A stretch of DNA of 64,000 bases from Umezawaea sp049997955 (GCA_049997955.1 JAEBDY010000003.1:186001-250000), one strand, 5' to 3'. Counted from the first letter of the stretch, positions 47,846 to 56,604 are shown. Notes: generated by a model from the letters alone, not told the origin. Translations and numbers: made by a program.

Positions 47846-48938
47846 CACGAACGCCACGCCGAGCCAGGCGCCGATCAGCAGCGAGGGGCCGAGGACGTCC
47901 ACGGCGAACGTGCCGTTCACCCGCGCCAGGCCCAGCCAGCCGAGTCCGGCGGCGAGCACCGCCAGCGCTCCGGCCAGTCCGGCCCGCCCGCCCATCCGAT
48001 CGGCCAGGCGCGGGGCCAGCGCGGCCGCGACGACGTTGCCCAGCGCCAGCGGCAGCTGCGTCAGACCGGCGGCGAGCGGCGTGAACCCGAGCACCTGCTG
48101 CTGGTAGAGCGGGAGGAAGAAGAACAGGCCGACCCACACGGACCCGACCACCGTCATGCCGATGGTCGCGACGCCGCCGTTGGTCAGGATTCGGGGCGGT
48201 ACCAGGGGATTCGCGCTGCGGCGTTCGACGAGGACGAACGCGGCGAGCAGCACCACCGCAACGCCGAACAGCCACGGCCCGCCGCCGGACAGCGCCCACA
48301 CCAGCGCGGCGAGCCCCGCCGTGACGGTCACCGCGCCGGGCACGTCCGCGCCGCCCGCCTTCGAACCCGTGTCCGCCGGTACGGCGAGCCACGTGGCGAC
48401 CCCGACGGCGACCCCGACCGGCACCACGACCACGAACACCGACGACCAGCCGAACGCGCTGGTCAACACGCCTCCCAGCAGCACGCCCGCGGCACCGCCC
48501 GCGCCGGACACCGCGCCCCACACGGCCAGCGCGCGCCCGGTCGGGTACAGCGCCACGACCAGCGACAACGCGGCCGGTGCGAGCGCGGCCGCCCCGATTC
48601 CCTGCACGGCTCGGGCAGCGACCAGCGCGCCCGCCGACGGCGCCAGGCCCGCCACCACCGCGGCCGCGGTGAACACCCCGAGGCCCGCGAGGAACACGCG
48701 GCGCCTGCCGAGCAGGTCGGCGGCCCGACCACCGGGCAGGAGCAGGGCGCCGAACGCCAGCACGTAGGCGTTGACGATCCACGACATCCCGGCGGGGGAG
48801 AGGTGGAGACCGGTTCGGATCGACGGGAGCGCCACGTTCACGATCGACGTGCTCAGCACGACCAGGAACTGGGCGGTCGCCAGGACCGCCAGCCCCAGCG
48901 AAGTACGTGACCGCTCACTCACTTCCGCGGGCACGACC

Positions 48939-49973
48939 TCACGCCACCGCGGCGGGCACGAGCACGACCTTCCCGGCGACCGTGCCGGACTCGGCGAGCG
49001 CGACGGCCGCCGCGGCCTCGGTCAGCGGGAACGTCGCGGCGACCTGGGCGGTCAGCGCGCCGTCGGCGAGCAGCGCCAGCACCCGGCCGAGGTCCTCGGA
49101 CAGCTTGGCGCGGAACGCCGCCGCGCGGCGCTTGCCCGCCCAGACGTTGAAGAAGTGGGCGTTGCGGCCGTTGGGCAGGTAGTTCCACCACAGCAGCCTG
49201 CCGACCAGCTTCAGCACGGGCAGCGACTTCGAGCCGCCGTCGTCGCGGGTGGAGGCGCTGCCGTAGGACACCAGGGTGCCGCCCTTCGCGAGCAGCTCGA
49301 ACGAGTCGACGACGCCGGGGCCGCCGACGTGGTCGAACACGGCGTCGACGCCGTCCGGGGCGAGGGCGCGCACCCGCGTCGGGAGGTCGGTGGCGCGGTA
49401 GTCGATCGGGGTCGCCCCGAGGGCTCGGACGGTGTCGTGGTGGCGGGGCGACGCGGTGCCGATCACGGTGATGCCCGCGTGCCGGGCCAGTTGGACGAGG
49501 GTGGAGCCGACGCCGCCGTTGGCGCCGTGGACGAGGATCGTGCCGCCGGAGCGCACCTTCGCGATCCGGTGCAGCATCTGCCACGCGGTGATGCCGTTGA
49601 CGACGACGGTCTCCGCCTCGGTCGGGTCGACGCCCGCGGGGACCGGGACCAGGTCGGCGGCGTCCAGCAGGACGTGGCTGGCCCAGCCGCCGGTCTTGGT
49701 CAGGGCGGCGAAGCGCTGCCCGACCAGCGAGGACGGCACACCGGCACCGACGGCGGTGACGGTGCCCACCAGGTCGTAGCCGGGCACGAACGGGAACGGC
49801 GGCTGGTCGTAGTACTTGCCGCGGCGCATCTGCTGCTCGGCGAACGACACCCCGGAGGCTTCGACGCGCACCGCGGCCTGACCCGCGGCGGGGGCGGGCA
49901 CGGTGGTCGTGCGCACCTGGAGGCCGGTCGGGTCGACGACGCCGGGGAGGACGATCTCGATGGCCCTGGTCAT
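48939..49973 (-). CDS. Zinc-independent MDR quinone oxidoreductase
   Basis: 344 residues of the quinone-oxidoreductase branch of medium-chain dehydrogenases: GROES-like domain (PFPFVPGYDLVGTVTAVGAGV) and Rossmann domain with ILVHGANGGVGSTLVQLARH. The structural and catalytic zinc ligands of alcohol dehydrogenases are absent. It likely reduces quinones or enones with NADPH. A motif at 49987-50006 matches that upstream of the neighbouring tetR, so repression by that TetR is likely. Confidence 0.92.
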   Translation of the reverse strand: MTRAIEIVLPGVVDPTGLQVRTTTVPAPAAGQAAVRVEASGVSFAEQQMRRGKYYDQPPFPFVPGYDLVGTVTAVGAGVPSSLVGQRFAALTKTGGWASHVLLDAADLVPVPAGVDPTEAETVVVNGITAWQMLHRIAKVRSGGTILVHGANGGVGSTLVQLARHAGITVIGTASPRHHDTVRALGATPIDYRATDLPTRVRALAPDGVDAVFDHVGGPGVVDSFELLAKGGTLVSYGSASTRDDGGSKSLPVLKLVGRLLWWNYLPNGRNAHFFNVWAGKRRAAAFRAKLSEDLGRVLALLADGALTAQVAATFPLTEAAAAVALAESGTVAGKVVLVPAAVA

Positions 49974-49986
49974 GGTGGCTCCTAAT

Positions 49987-50006
49987 GTTTGTGAGTGGTC
50001 ACATAC
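49987..50006. promoter_or_regulatory. Candidate TetR operator ahead of the quinone oxidoreductase
   Basis: Read on the minus strand, GTATGTGACCACTCACAAAC; it matches the site at 50614-50633 (GTAAGTGTTCACTCACATAC) at most positions. It overlaps the region just upstream of the gene start. Confidence 0.65.
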
Positions 50007-50049
50007 TTATTCGGGCGGCAAAAAGGGCGGGTGGAGCGGTTGGCGGAGA

Positions 50050-50613
50050 TCAGGAGGGGTGGCTCATGCCCGCGGTGAGGATCCGGGCCCAGTTCGCGTC
50101 GAGAGAGGTCAGGTCGGCGGCGACGATCAGGTGGCAGAGCTGGCCGAGCGCGATGAAGTGCTGCACCTCGGTGTCGCTGCCGCCGGACAGCTCCTTGGCC
50201 GTGTCGACCACGGAGGCGTAGCCCCGGCGCATCGCGTCGCGGATCTCCGGGATGTCCGACGCGCTCTGCGCGTGGATCTGGAGCATCAGCAGGTCGCGAT
50301 CGGCGATCAGGGCGGCGTACGCGTCGCCCATCACGTCGAGCACCTCGGCCGGGGTGCCGTCCGGCACGCGCTCGGCACCTGCCGTGAGCGCTTCGCGGAT
50401 CAGCAGGTAGCAGCGGTCGAGCGCGGCGACGAACAGGCCGAGCTTGCCGCCGAACAACCGGAGCACGTAGGCCTGGGAGATCCCGGCGGCGACCGCGACG
50501 TCGGTGACCGGCGTCGCGTGGTACCCGCCGCGGCCGAAGACCGTCACGGCCTTAGCGACGACCGTCGTGCGACGGGCGTCGGCGGTGGAGCGGGGCGTCT
50601 CGGTGAGCGGCAT
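50050..50613 (-). CDS. TetR-family transcriptional regulator
   Basis: 187 residues: HTH in AVTVFGRGGYHATPVTDVAVAAGISQAYVLRLFGGKLGLF and a helical ligand domain. The ATG at 50613 follows directly on a candidate operator. It lies upstream of and on the same strand as the quinone oxidoreductase, both with the same motif, which suggests autoregulation and control of that gene by a redox-active or enone ligand. Confidence 0.9.
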   Translation of the reverse strand: MPLTETPRSTADARRTTVVAKAVTVFGRGGYHATPVTDVAVAAGISQAYVLRLFGGKLGLFVAALDRCYLLIREALTAGAERVPDGTPAEVLDVMGDAYAALIADRDLLMLQIHAQSASDIPEIRDAMRRGYASVVDTAKELSGGSDTEVQHFIALGQLCHLIVAADLTSLDANWARILTAGMSHPS

Positions 50614-50633
50614 GTATGTGAGTGAACACTTAC
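50614..50633. promoter_or_regulatory. Candidate TetR operator ahead of its own gene
   Basis: Minus-strand GTAAGTGTTCACTCACATAC, abutting the tetR start codon; partner of 49987-50006. Confidence 0.65.
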
Positions 50634-50671
50634 AACAGGCAGTAGTCAAGTCGGACCCGAAAACCGGTCGC

Positions 50672-50705
50672 GTGGGTGTCCATCGCCCCGTCGAGGGACA
50701 CCCAC
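50672..50705 (-). terminator. Hairpin downstream of the DUF574 methyltransferase
   Basis: GTGGGTGTCC and GGACACCCAC (10-bp arms, 14-base loop) lie 61 bp past the methyltransferase stop, between it and the next gene on the same strand. Confidence 0.6.
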
Positions 50706-50765
50706 ATGACTCAAGCGGCCGTAAAAGTTCACCCGATCGTGTGAACCGTTGCGGTGCGACGCGTA

Positions 50766-51605
50766 CTAGGGCTTGCGTCCCACGGCGCCGACGATGCAGT
50801 GGGACACCTGGTCCAGCGGCTTGATCTGCGGGCCGTCCGGCCACCACTCGGCGCACAGGGTCAGGCCGGGGTCGATCAGGTCGAGACCGGGGAACATGCC
50901 CAGGATCTCGCCGCGCTTGCGGAACAGGCCGGTGCCCATCGGGCTGTGCAGGAACGTGTCCTCCATCCGCCGGGCCAGTTCGCTGTGCTCCGGGGTCTCC
51001 GGGTCGAAGAAGTGCGTCAACCCGACGTAGGAGCCCGACGGCAACGCGTCGATGTAGGTCTTCATGATGTCCGCGGGGGAGCGCTCGCCGTCGTAGTGGT
51101 GCAGCGTCCCCATCTGGAACAGCGCGACAGGCTGGGTGAAGTCGATGTGCTTCACCACCACCTCGTTGGCCAGGATCTTCTCCGGCTCGAAGATGTTCTC
51201 GGCGGTGAAGTGCGTCTGGTCGTTCTCCTCCAGCAGCGCGCGCCCGTGCGCCAGCACCACCGGGTCGTTGTCGACGTACACGACCCGCGCCTCGGGCTGC
51301 AGGCGCTGCACGACCTGGTGGGTGTTCTCGGCCGTCGGGAGGCCGGAGCCGCAGTCCAGGTACTGGGTGATCCCCGTCTGGCTCGCGATGAACCGGCTCG
51401 CGCGGATCAGGAAGGCCCTGTTGTCCCAGGCCAGCGTCGACGCCTCGGGCGCGACCCGCTGCACGCGCCGGAGGACCTCGCGGTCGATCTCGTAGTTGTC
51501 CTTCCCGTGCAGGAAGGCGTCATAGACCCTGGCGATGCTCGCCTTGGTCGTGTCGATGTGAACGGGTGCGGCAACGTCCGACGACTGGGCGGTGCTACCG
51601 GGCAT
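50766..51605 (-). CDS. SAM-dependent methyltransferase, DUF574 (Methyltransf_19)
   Basis: 279 residues of an actinobacteria-specific family: VHIDTTKASIARVYDAFLHGKDNYEID at the start, the SAM-binding YLDCGSGLPTAENTHQVVQ, VVYVDNDPVVLAHGRALL and a C-terminal half with MGTLHHYDG. ATG 51605 follows GAGG and gives the family-typical N-terminus; an upstream start would add about 19 unconserved residues. Target unknown. These genes are often beside XRE-DUF397 cassettes, as here. Confidence 0.9.
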   Translation of the reverse strand: MPGSTAQSSDVAAPVHIDTTKASIARVYDAFLHGKDNYEIDREVLRRVQRVAPEASTLAWDNRAFLIRASRFIASQTGITQYLDCGSGLPTAENTHQVVQRLQPEARVVYVDNDPVVLAHGRALLEENDQTHFTAENIFEPEKILANEVVVKHIDFTQPVALFQMGTLHHYDGERSPADIMKTYIDALPSGSYVGLTHFFDPETPEHSELARRMEDTFLHSPMGTGLFRKRGEILGMFPGLDLIDPGLTLCAEWWPDGPQIKPLDQVSHCIVGAVGRKP

Positions 51606-51836
51606 CTGGGGCCTCACAGAGCGTTGTTTTCGGGGGAGGATGTGCACCAGATCACAGTGCACCTAGCGTAAGCATATGGGCTCGAAGTGCGAGCATCAGG
51701 CACGAAGTTGACCTTGTGGACACTCGGTGTACGTTCGGTTATCAGGCCTTGCGCCGTTCACTGAGCGCAACCGCTGTTCGGGTGGACCGGGCTGCCGCGG
51801 GTGGGCGCACGCGTCGGGAAAGGCAGGAGGACGGTT

Positions 51837-52709
51837 ATGGCCACGGTTGATCCCGCTGCCTCATCCGGTGGGCCGACCGCGCTGCGGATCGTGCTCGGTT
51901 CCCAGTTGCGGAGGCTGCGCGAGGCCGCCGAGATCTCCCGCGCGGACGCCGGCTACTCCATCCGGGGCTCCGAGTCGAAGATCAGCAGGCTGGAGCTCGG
52001 CCGGGTCGGGCTCAAGGAGCGCGACGTCGCCGACCTGCTGACGATGTACGGCGTCACCGACCAGACCGACCGCGAGACCTTCCTGGAGATGGTCAAGCGC
52101 TCGAACCAGCCGGGCTGGTGGCACCGCTTCAACGACCTCATGCCGGACTGGTTCCAGGACTACGTCGGGCTGGAGGAGGCGGCGACCAGGATCCTGACCT
52201 ACGAGCTCCAGTTCCTGCCCGGCCTGATGCAGACCGAGGACTACGCGCGCGCCATCGCGAGCCACGGCAGGCCGGACTCCGCGGGGCAGGACGTCGAGCG
52301 CCGGGTGGGCCTGCGGATGAACCGCCAGAAGATCCTCAACCGCCCCGGCGCACCTCGGCTGTGGGCGGTCATCGACGAGTCCGTGCTGCACCGGCCCATC
52401 GGCGGGCGCGACATCATGCTCGCCCAGCTGGACCACCTGCTCGCCCTGACCAAGCAGCCGCAGATCACCCTTCAGGTGGTGCCCTACCAGCTCAGCGGTT
52501 ACGCGGCCGAGGGGCCGTTCACGATGCTCCGCTTCGGCGAGCCGGAACTGCCCGACCTGGTGTACGTCGAACACCTGGCCGGTGCCCTCTACCTGGACAA
52601 ACGCGACGAGGTGGAGCTGTACAGCCGGGTCTTCGACCGGCTGACCGTGGACGCCCTGACCCCTGATCGCACCCGCCAGATGCTGGCAAAGGTGCGCGCC
52701 GAAACTTAA
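51837..52709 (+). CDS. XRE-family HTH regulator with DUF5753 domain
   Basis: 290 residues: HTH_31-type XRE domain (LGSQLRRLREAAEISRADAG then SESKISRLELGRVGLK) and a DUF5753 C-terminal domain (LTYELQFLPGLMQTEDYARA, then VVPYQLSGYAAEGPFTML). ATG 51837 follows AGGAGGACGG. It forms the regulator of the actinomycete XRE-DUF397 pairs related to WhiJ/BldB systems that influence differentiation and secondary metabolism. Two 18-bp inverted operators separate it from its DUF397 partner. Confidence 0.93.
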   Translation: MATVDPAASSGGPTALRIVLGSQLRRLREAAEISRADAGYSIRGSESKISRLELGRVGLKERDVADLLTMYGVTDQTDRETFLEMVKRSNQPGWWHRFNDLMPDWFQDYVGLEEAATRILTYELQFLPGLMQTEDYARAIASHGRPDSAGQDVERRVGLRMNRQKILNRPGAPRLWAVIDESVLHRPIGGRDIMLAQLDHLLALTKQPQITLQVVPYQLSGYAAEGPFTMLRFGEPELPDLVYVEHLAGALYLDKRDEVELYSRVFDRLTVDALTPDRTRQMLAKVRAET

Positions 52710-52728
52710 CCCGATCGGGCTATACCTG

Positions 52729-52802
52729 GCATCTGCACGTGCATTTACCCGTGCGTCACGGGGTGCTACCTTCGGTGCTCAGTCAAATGCACGTGCAGAT
52801 GC
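52729..52802. promoter_or_regulatory. Paired 18-bp inverted operators between XRE and DUF397 genes
   Basis: GCATCTGCACGTGCATTT at 52729-52746 and its exact reverse complement AAATGCACGTGCAGATGC at 52785-52802, 38 bp apart. Each contains the palindrome TGCACGTGCA. Two mirror-placed sites suggest regulator dimers and DNA looping at the DUF397 promoter. Confidence 0.75.
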
Positions 52803-52829
52803 ACTTCTGGGGCCTCTGAGGGTGGTGTC

Positions 52830-53069
52830 GTGGTGAACGTGATCCACAACGGTATGCCGGCAGCGCAACTCGCCGGTACGACGTGGACGAAGAGCAGCTA
52901 CAGCGGCGCCATCGGCAACTGCGTGGAGGTGACCGCGCTCGCGGGCGGCGAGGTCGCCATGCGCAACTCCCGCTTCCCCGACGGACCGGCGCTGGTCTAC
53001 ACCCGTGCCGAGATCACGGCCTTCCTGGCCGGCGCCAAGGACGGCGAATTCGATGACTTCACCAGCTGA
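52830..53069 (+). CDS. DUF397 protein, partner of the XRE regulator
   Basis: 79 residues with the DUF397 core TTWTKSSYSGAIGNCVEVT and AMRNSRFPDGPALVYTRAEITAFLAG. Such small proteins are partners of XRE/DUF5753 regulators, possibly as antagonists. GTG 52830 (or the next GTG, 52833) is the start, preceded by GGGTGG. It lies downstream of the paired operators and overlaps the next gene by 17 bp. Confidence 0.93.
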   Translation: MVNVIHNGMPAAQLAGTTWTKSSYSGAIGNCVEVTALAGGEVAMRNSRFPDGPALVYTRAEITAFLAGAKDGEFDDFTS

Positions 53070-53358
53070 CACGGCCGCGCGAGCCGAGGTCCGCTTGCGT
53101 GAACTGATCGCTCGCGGCTTCCAGTTCCTGCACCCGACCGACGCGCGCGGCGAACTCACGGCTGTTGTCGGCGTGCGGGCGCACGACAACGTGATCGACG
53201 TGGTCAGGCTGCACACCGAGGACGACGCGGTGGCGACCCGCATGCCCGCGGACGAGCACAACGTCCTCGCGCCGAGCAAGTTCTCCTGGCGAAGGCGCGG
53301 ACCTGCGTGTTCAGTGCTGGAGGAGCTGTTGCAGCTCCCGGACGACCGGATCGCCTGA
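53053..53358 (+). CDS. Small protein of the XRE-DUF397 cassette
   Basis: 101 residues, soluble and rich in charged residues (RLRELIARGFQFLHPTDARGE, then VVGVRAHDNVIDVVRLHTEDDAVATRMP). ATG 53053 lies inside the DUF397 gene, implying co-translation. A third short gene after DUF397 is a recurring arrangement. I do not recognise a domain; it may be a further modulator of the regulator. Confidence 0.7.
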   Translation: MTSPADTAARAEVRLRELIARGFQFLHPTDARGELTAVVGVRAHDNVIDVVRLHTEDDAVATRMPADEHNVLAPSKFSWRRRGPACSVLEELLQLPDDRIA

Positions 53359-54045
53359 CCGGTCTGCTGGGATGGGCCCGTGGCGAATGGTGTGGTTGCC
53401 GGTGGACCGGTCGGTGGATGCGTGGTCAACGCGGCAGTAGTGCGCGACGCAAGAAGCACCCCGTGCCTGACAAGACCGGAACACCACGGCAAAACCCGCC
53501 CGTCAGCGGTCCGCCCAGCAGCCTGGGGCAGACCAGCGTCGACGGCCCGCCCGTAACACCCGCCCGCGCCGCCCACGGCACGAGCAAAGACCCAGGTCGA
53601 GCGACTGAGGGGTTCGCTCGCCCAGTCACGCGGAACAACGATCAACAAACGTCCCTCCCACCCGCGGCGCCGGTGGGCTGGTGAGCAGTGCGCTCACCGG
53701 CGCCGCAAATTCTTCCGCACGACCAGCCAAACCCAACACAGCCAGCCACCACGACAGCCACCGAACAGACCACAGACGACAGACCAGATCGACACAGCAA
53801 GAAGACGAGCAAACCTGCAAGACAGCAAGCCTGTCAGCCCACCACGCAGACGATGAGCAAGTCTGACCGACTGCCACGCAAGTGAACGGCGTGGGCAACT
53901 CGCCACAAGACGAGCGACGATGGTCAACCCAACACAAACCGCCGGTCGGGCCAGCCCACCGCGCAGGCGGGCAAGCAGACAAGCAGGCAAGCAGGCGGGC
54001 AAGCAGGCCGCCCCACCACAGACCCAAGGCCAGGGCCTGGGACGT

Positions 54046-54160
54046 GGCCGATTTTACTTGGGGGATTTGACCCTTAAAATGAGGATCGGGCAGGGCTCTA
54101 CCACCTGCCGTTTATGCCCGATCAAGGGTCAAATCGAGGGGCCCCCAAGTCAAATCGGCC
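54046..54160. repeat. Large bulged palindromic element
   Basis: Left arm 54046-54091 and right arm 54116-54160 are reverse complements over three blocks: GGCCGATTT(T/G)ACTTGGGGG (19 bp, one mismatch), ATTTGACCCTT (11 bp) and GATCGGGC (8 bp). Each arm carries one unmatched 7-8 base bulge (AAAATGAG on the left, CCCCTCG side on the right). The loop is 24 bases. It could be a mobile MITE-like palindrome, a folded RNA or a recombination site. Confidence 0.7.
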
Positions 54161-54172
54161 ACAGCACGCTGG

Positions 54173-54390
54173 AACCCGAAGCCAGCACCCAGGCCGCGCC
54201 GAACTCGAAGCCAGCCCCCGCGCCGCGCCAACCCGAAGCCAGCGCCCCCGCCGCACTCAACTCGAAGCCAGCCCCCGCGCCGCGCCAACTCGAAGCCAGC
54301 GCCCGCGCCGTGCCAAACCCAAACCCAGCGCCCAAGCCGCACCAAACCCAAAGCCAGCACCAAACCCGAAGCCGAACCCCAAGCCAGCAC
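54173..54390. repeat. Tandem repeats of 28-29 bp
   Basis: At least six units of the form AAC(C/T)CGAAGCCAGCRCCC followed by a GC-rich half, 28 or 29 bases long, then degenerating copies. Unit length is not a multiple of three, so a protein repeat is unlikely. It abuts the ligase gene 3' end. Confidence 0.7.
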
Positions 54391-54397
54391 CCCCACC

Positions 54398-55459
54398 TCA
54401 CCCCTCCCCGAACAACATCCCCAACTCAGCAGGTGCCACGACCTCCAACTGCCCGTACGTGCACGACTCCGGCGTCCGATCCACCCGAAACCGCACCAAC
54501 CGGCTCATGTGCCGGAACCGCCCCCGTGACACGTGCTCGTACCGCACCTCCGCCACCCACTCCACCCGCAGCGGCTCCCAGGACAGGTCCTTCCCGACGC
54601 TCCACCGGCTCTGCCCCCCTGGCATCCGCCCCTCCACGGCGGCCGAGGCCCAGTCGCTCCACGGATGACCGGCAAGAGCGTTGTCCCGCAACGGTTCCAG
54701 CTCCTCCACCAGCTCCCGTCGCCGGGCCGCGGTGAAGCTGCTCGCCACTCCCACGTGGTGCAGCACCCCGTCGTCGTCGTACAGCCCGAGCAGCAGCGAA
54801 CCGACTCCGACGCCGTCTTTGTGCCACCGGAACCCGGCGACCACGCAGTCGGCCGTGCGCTCGTGCTTGACCTTCCACATCACCCGCTTGTCCTGCTCGT
54901 AGGGCAGGTCCGGTTTCGCCATCACCCCGTCGAACCCCGCGCCCTCGAACCGGGTGAACCACTCCCGTGCCACGGCGGGGTCGGAGGTCAACGGGGTCAG
55001 GTGCACGCGCGCCGGCTCGTCGTCCACGACGTCCGCGAGCAGTGCGCGCCGCACCGAGAACGGTTCGCCGGTCAGGTCGCGTTCGCCGAGCGCGAGCAGG
55101 TCGAACGCGACGAAGCTGGCCGGTGTCTCCTCGGCCAGCTTGCGCACGCGGGACGCGGCGGGGTGCAGGCGCAGCTGGAGGGTGTCGAAGTCCAGGCCTG
55201 TCCCGGTGACCACGACGATCTCGCCGTCCACCACGCACCGCTCGGGCAGCACCGACCGCAGCAGCTCGACCAGTTCGGGGAAGTACCGGGTGAGCGGGCG
55301 GTCGTTGCGCGAGCCGAGTTCGATCTCGTCGCCGTCGCGGAACACGACGCAGCGGAACCCGTCCCACTTCGGTTCGTACGACATCCCCGGCGCCTCGGGC
55401 ACCTCGGGAACGGATCGCGCGAGCATCGGCTTCACCGGCGGCATCACGGGCAGGTCCAC
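54398..55459 (-). CDS. ligC: ATP-dependent DNA ligase, LigC type
   Basis: 353 residues: adenylation motif I KWDGFR with Lys31, then VVDGEIVV, MAKP and VMWKVK (motif V), and an OB-fold C-terminal domain (GLYDDDGVLHHVGVASSF). It matches actinobacterial LigC, a NHEJ back-up ligase without polymerase domain. GTG 55459 reproduces the VDLPVMPPVKPML start of that family. It is far from the polymerase-domain genes at 16-19 kb but could supply their ligase. No Ku gene is seen. Confidence 0.92.
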   Translation of the reverse strand: MDLPVMPPVKPMLARSVPEVPEAPGMSYEPKWDGFRCVVFRDGDEIELGSRNDRPLTRYFPELVELLRSVLPERCVVDGEIVVVTGTGLDFDTLQLRLHPAASRVRKLAEETPASFVAFDLLALGERDLTGEPFSVRRALLADVVDDEPARVHLTPLTSDPAVAREWFTRFEGAGFDGVMAKPDLPYEQDKRVMWKVKHERTADCVVAGFRWHKDGVGVGSLLLGLYDDDGVLHHVGVASSFTAARRRELVEELEPLRDNALAGHPWSDWASAAVEGRMPGGQSRWSVGKDLSWEPLRVEWVAEVRYEHVSRGRFRHMSRLVRFRVDRTPESCTYGQLEVVAPAELGMLFGEG

Positions 55460-55636
55460 CCGTGGAGGGTAAGGGGACGCGGTCGCGCGCACCGGGCGAA
55501 CGGGCGCGCGGATCGGGGCACCGCGCCCAGCCGTTACCCGTGCGGGGCAACCGTGACCGGTTCGTAGCGCACGGTAACGGCCCGCTCGCCCCTCCGATGG
55601 TCAGGCATACGTCCGTCCGTTGAACGTCTGGAGTGC

Positions 55637-56593
55637 ATGGTGATCGAGAACTCGTCGGCGGGCCTGGTGAAGTTGGATGCCGAGGTGTCCGTCACGGTCA
55701 CCCGCGAAGAACACCACCAGCCCGCGCTGTCCCGCTACGTCGTCACGGAGGGCCAGGAGCGGCACGTCGCCGTCGAGCTGGCGTGGTGCACCATCGGTGC
55801 GGGCAAGTACCGCGGCGAGAACGCCATCGAGGTCCGGCTCGACGGGCAGCGGGTGGGGGAGCTGACGCACCTCATGTCGCGGCGCTACGCCCCGCTCGTC
55901 GCCCAGGTGATCTCGCGCGGCGGCCGACCCGGCTGCTCCGCGGTGGTGCAGCTCGGCGCGCGGGGCCTGGAGGTCGTGCTGCGTCTGCCGCGCCACGGCG
56001 ACGGCGTCCTCCCGCTCCCGGCACCGGACCCCGCCACGCAGGTGTACGCGCCCGTCGGCGAGCCGATGGCTCCGGTGATCCCGATGCCGCCGCCCCGCCG
56101 CGGGCCGTTCGCGTCGCACCGCCCGGCGTGGATCGTCGCGGCCGTCGTGGGCCTGCTGGTGATCATCGGCCTGGCCAACGGCGGGAACAAGCCGGCGGAC
56201 CCGACGAACACCGCCGCTGAGGTCTCGGCCACCGCCACCACGACGACGGCCGTCCGCATCACCACCACGAGCAAGCCCGCGCCCACCACGACGACCACGA
56301 CCACCACGACGACGACCCAGCCGCCGACGACCACCACGACGGTCGAGAAGCCCGCCGCCCCACCGGCTCCGCCCGTCGTGCAGCCCGCGCCGAAGCCCGT
56401 TCCCGCCCCGGTTCCCGCCCCCGCCTCGAACTGCGACCCGAACTACACCGGCTGCGTCCCCATCGCCAGCGACGTCGACTGCGCGGGCGGCAGCGGCAAC
56501 GGGCCCGCCTACGTCAGCGGTCCCGTGAAGGTGATCGGCTCGGACATCTACAAGCTCGACAGCAACGGCGATGGTGTCGGCTGCGAGTCGTAG
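55637..56593 (+). CDS. Membrane-anchored Excalibur-domain protein
   Basis: 318 residues. A cytoplasmic N-terminal beta-rich domain (to about 130) is followed by one helix (AWIVAAVVGLLVIIGLA, about 163-180), a Thr-rich and Pro-rich linker (poly-T 230-240), and a C-terminal Excalibur calcium-binding domain with CDPNYTGC, DVDCAGG and the DSNGDGVGCE loop. The extracellular domain likely binds calcium. It is followed by a 14-bp hairpin terminator. Confidence 0.88.
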   Translation: MVIENSSAGLVKLDAEVSVTVTREEHHQPALSRYVVTEGQERHVAVELAWCTIGAGKYRGENAIEVRLDGQRVGELTHLMSRRYAPLVAQVISRGGRPGCSAVVQLGARGLEVVLRLPRHGDGVLPLPAPDPATQVYAPVGEPMAPVIPMPPPRRGPFASHRPAWIVAAVVGLLVIIGLANGGNKPADPTNTAAEVSATATTTTAVRITTTSKPAPTTTTTTTTTTTQPPTTTTTVEKPAAPPAPPVVQPAPKPVPAPVPAPASNCDPNYTGCVPIASDVDCAGGSGNGPAYVSGPVKVIGSDIYKLDSNGDGVGCES

Positions 56594-56604
56594 TCCAGGA
56601 ACGC

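Larger units (their letters stand above)
47585..48934 (-). pseudogene. MFS transporter truncated and fused to a carotenoid-oxygenase 3' remnant
   Basis: The frame is open for 449 codons. Codons 1 to about 360 are a DHA2-type MFS transporter (motif A GRAADLLGRRRVFLAG, motif C LGGVLTSAFGW) that stops in mid-helix, losing the last helices. From LLTIVSDLDHRTSEFVVLDA onward the sequence is the C-terminus of a carotenoid oxygenase. A 1-base deletion then shifts the frame into unrelated tail. It lies 4 bases after the quinone-oxidoreductase stop. The transport function is very likely lost. Confidence 0.75.
53359..54397. other. Non-coding island of about 1 kb
   Basis: No convincing gene on either strand. 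The first part (53430-54040) is A/C-rich on the plus strand and lower in GC than its surroundings, with many short AGCAGG/AAGCAG repeats around 53970-54010. Then come a bulged palindrome (54046-54160) and tandem repeats (54173-54390). Open frames across it are low-complexity and change frame with each repeat, so they are not counted as genes. Confidence 0.6.

Noticed and set aside
53626..54027. Minus-strand frame of 133 codons, Leu/Ala/Cys/Trp-rich
   Set aside because: Low-complexity repeats (LLARLLACLSACPP type), no ribosome binding site and no partner gene; composition comes from AGCAGG repeats.
54173..54390. Possible CRISPR array
   Set aside because: Units of 28-29 bp follow one another without spacers and degenerate, and no cas gene is present.
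53920..54735. Plus-strand frame over the repeats and into ligC
   Set aside because: Repeat unit length is not a multiple of three, so the peptide changes frame per unit, and the last third is antisense to ligC.
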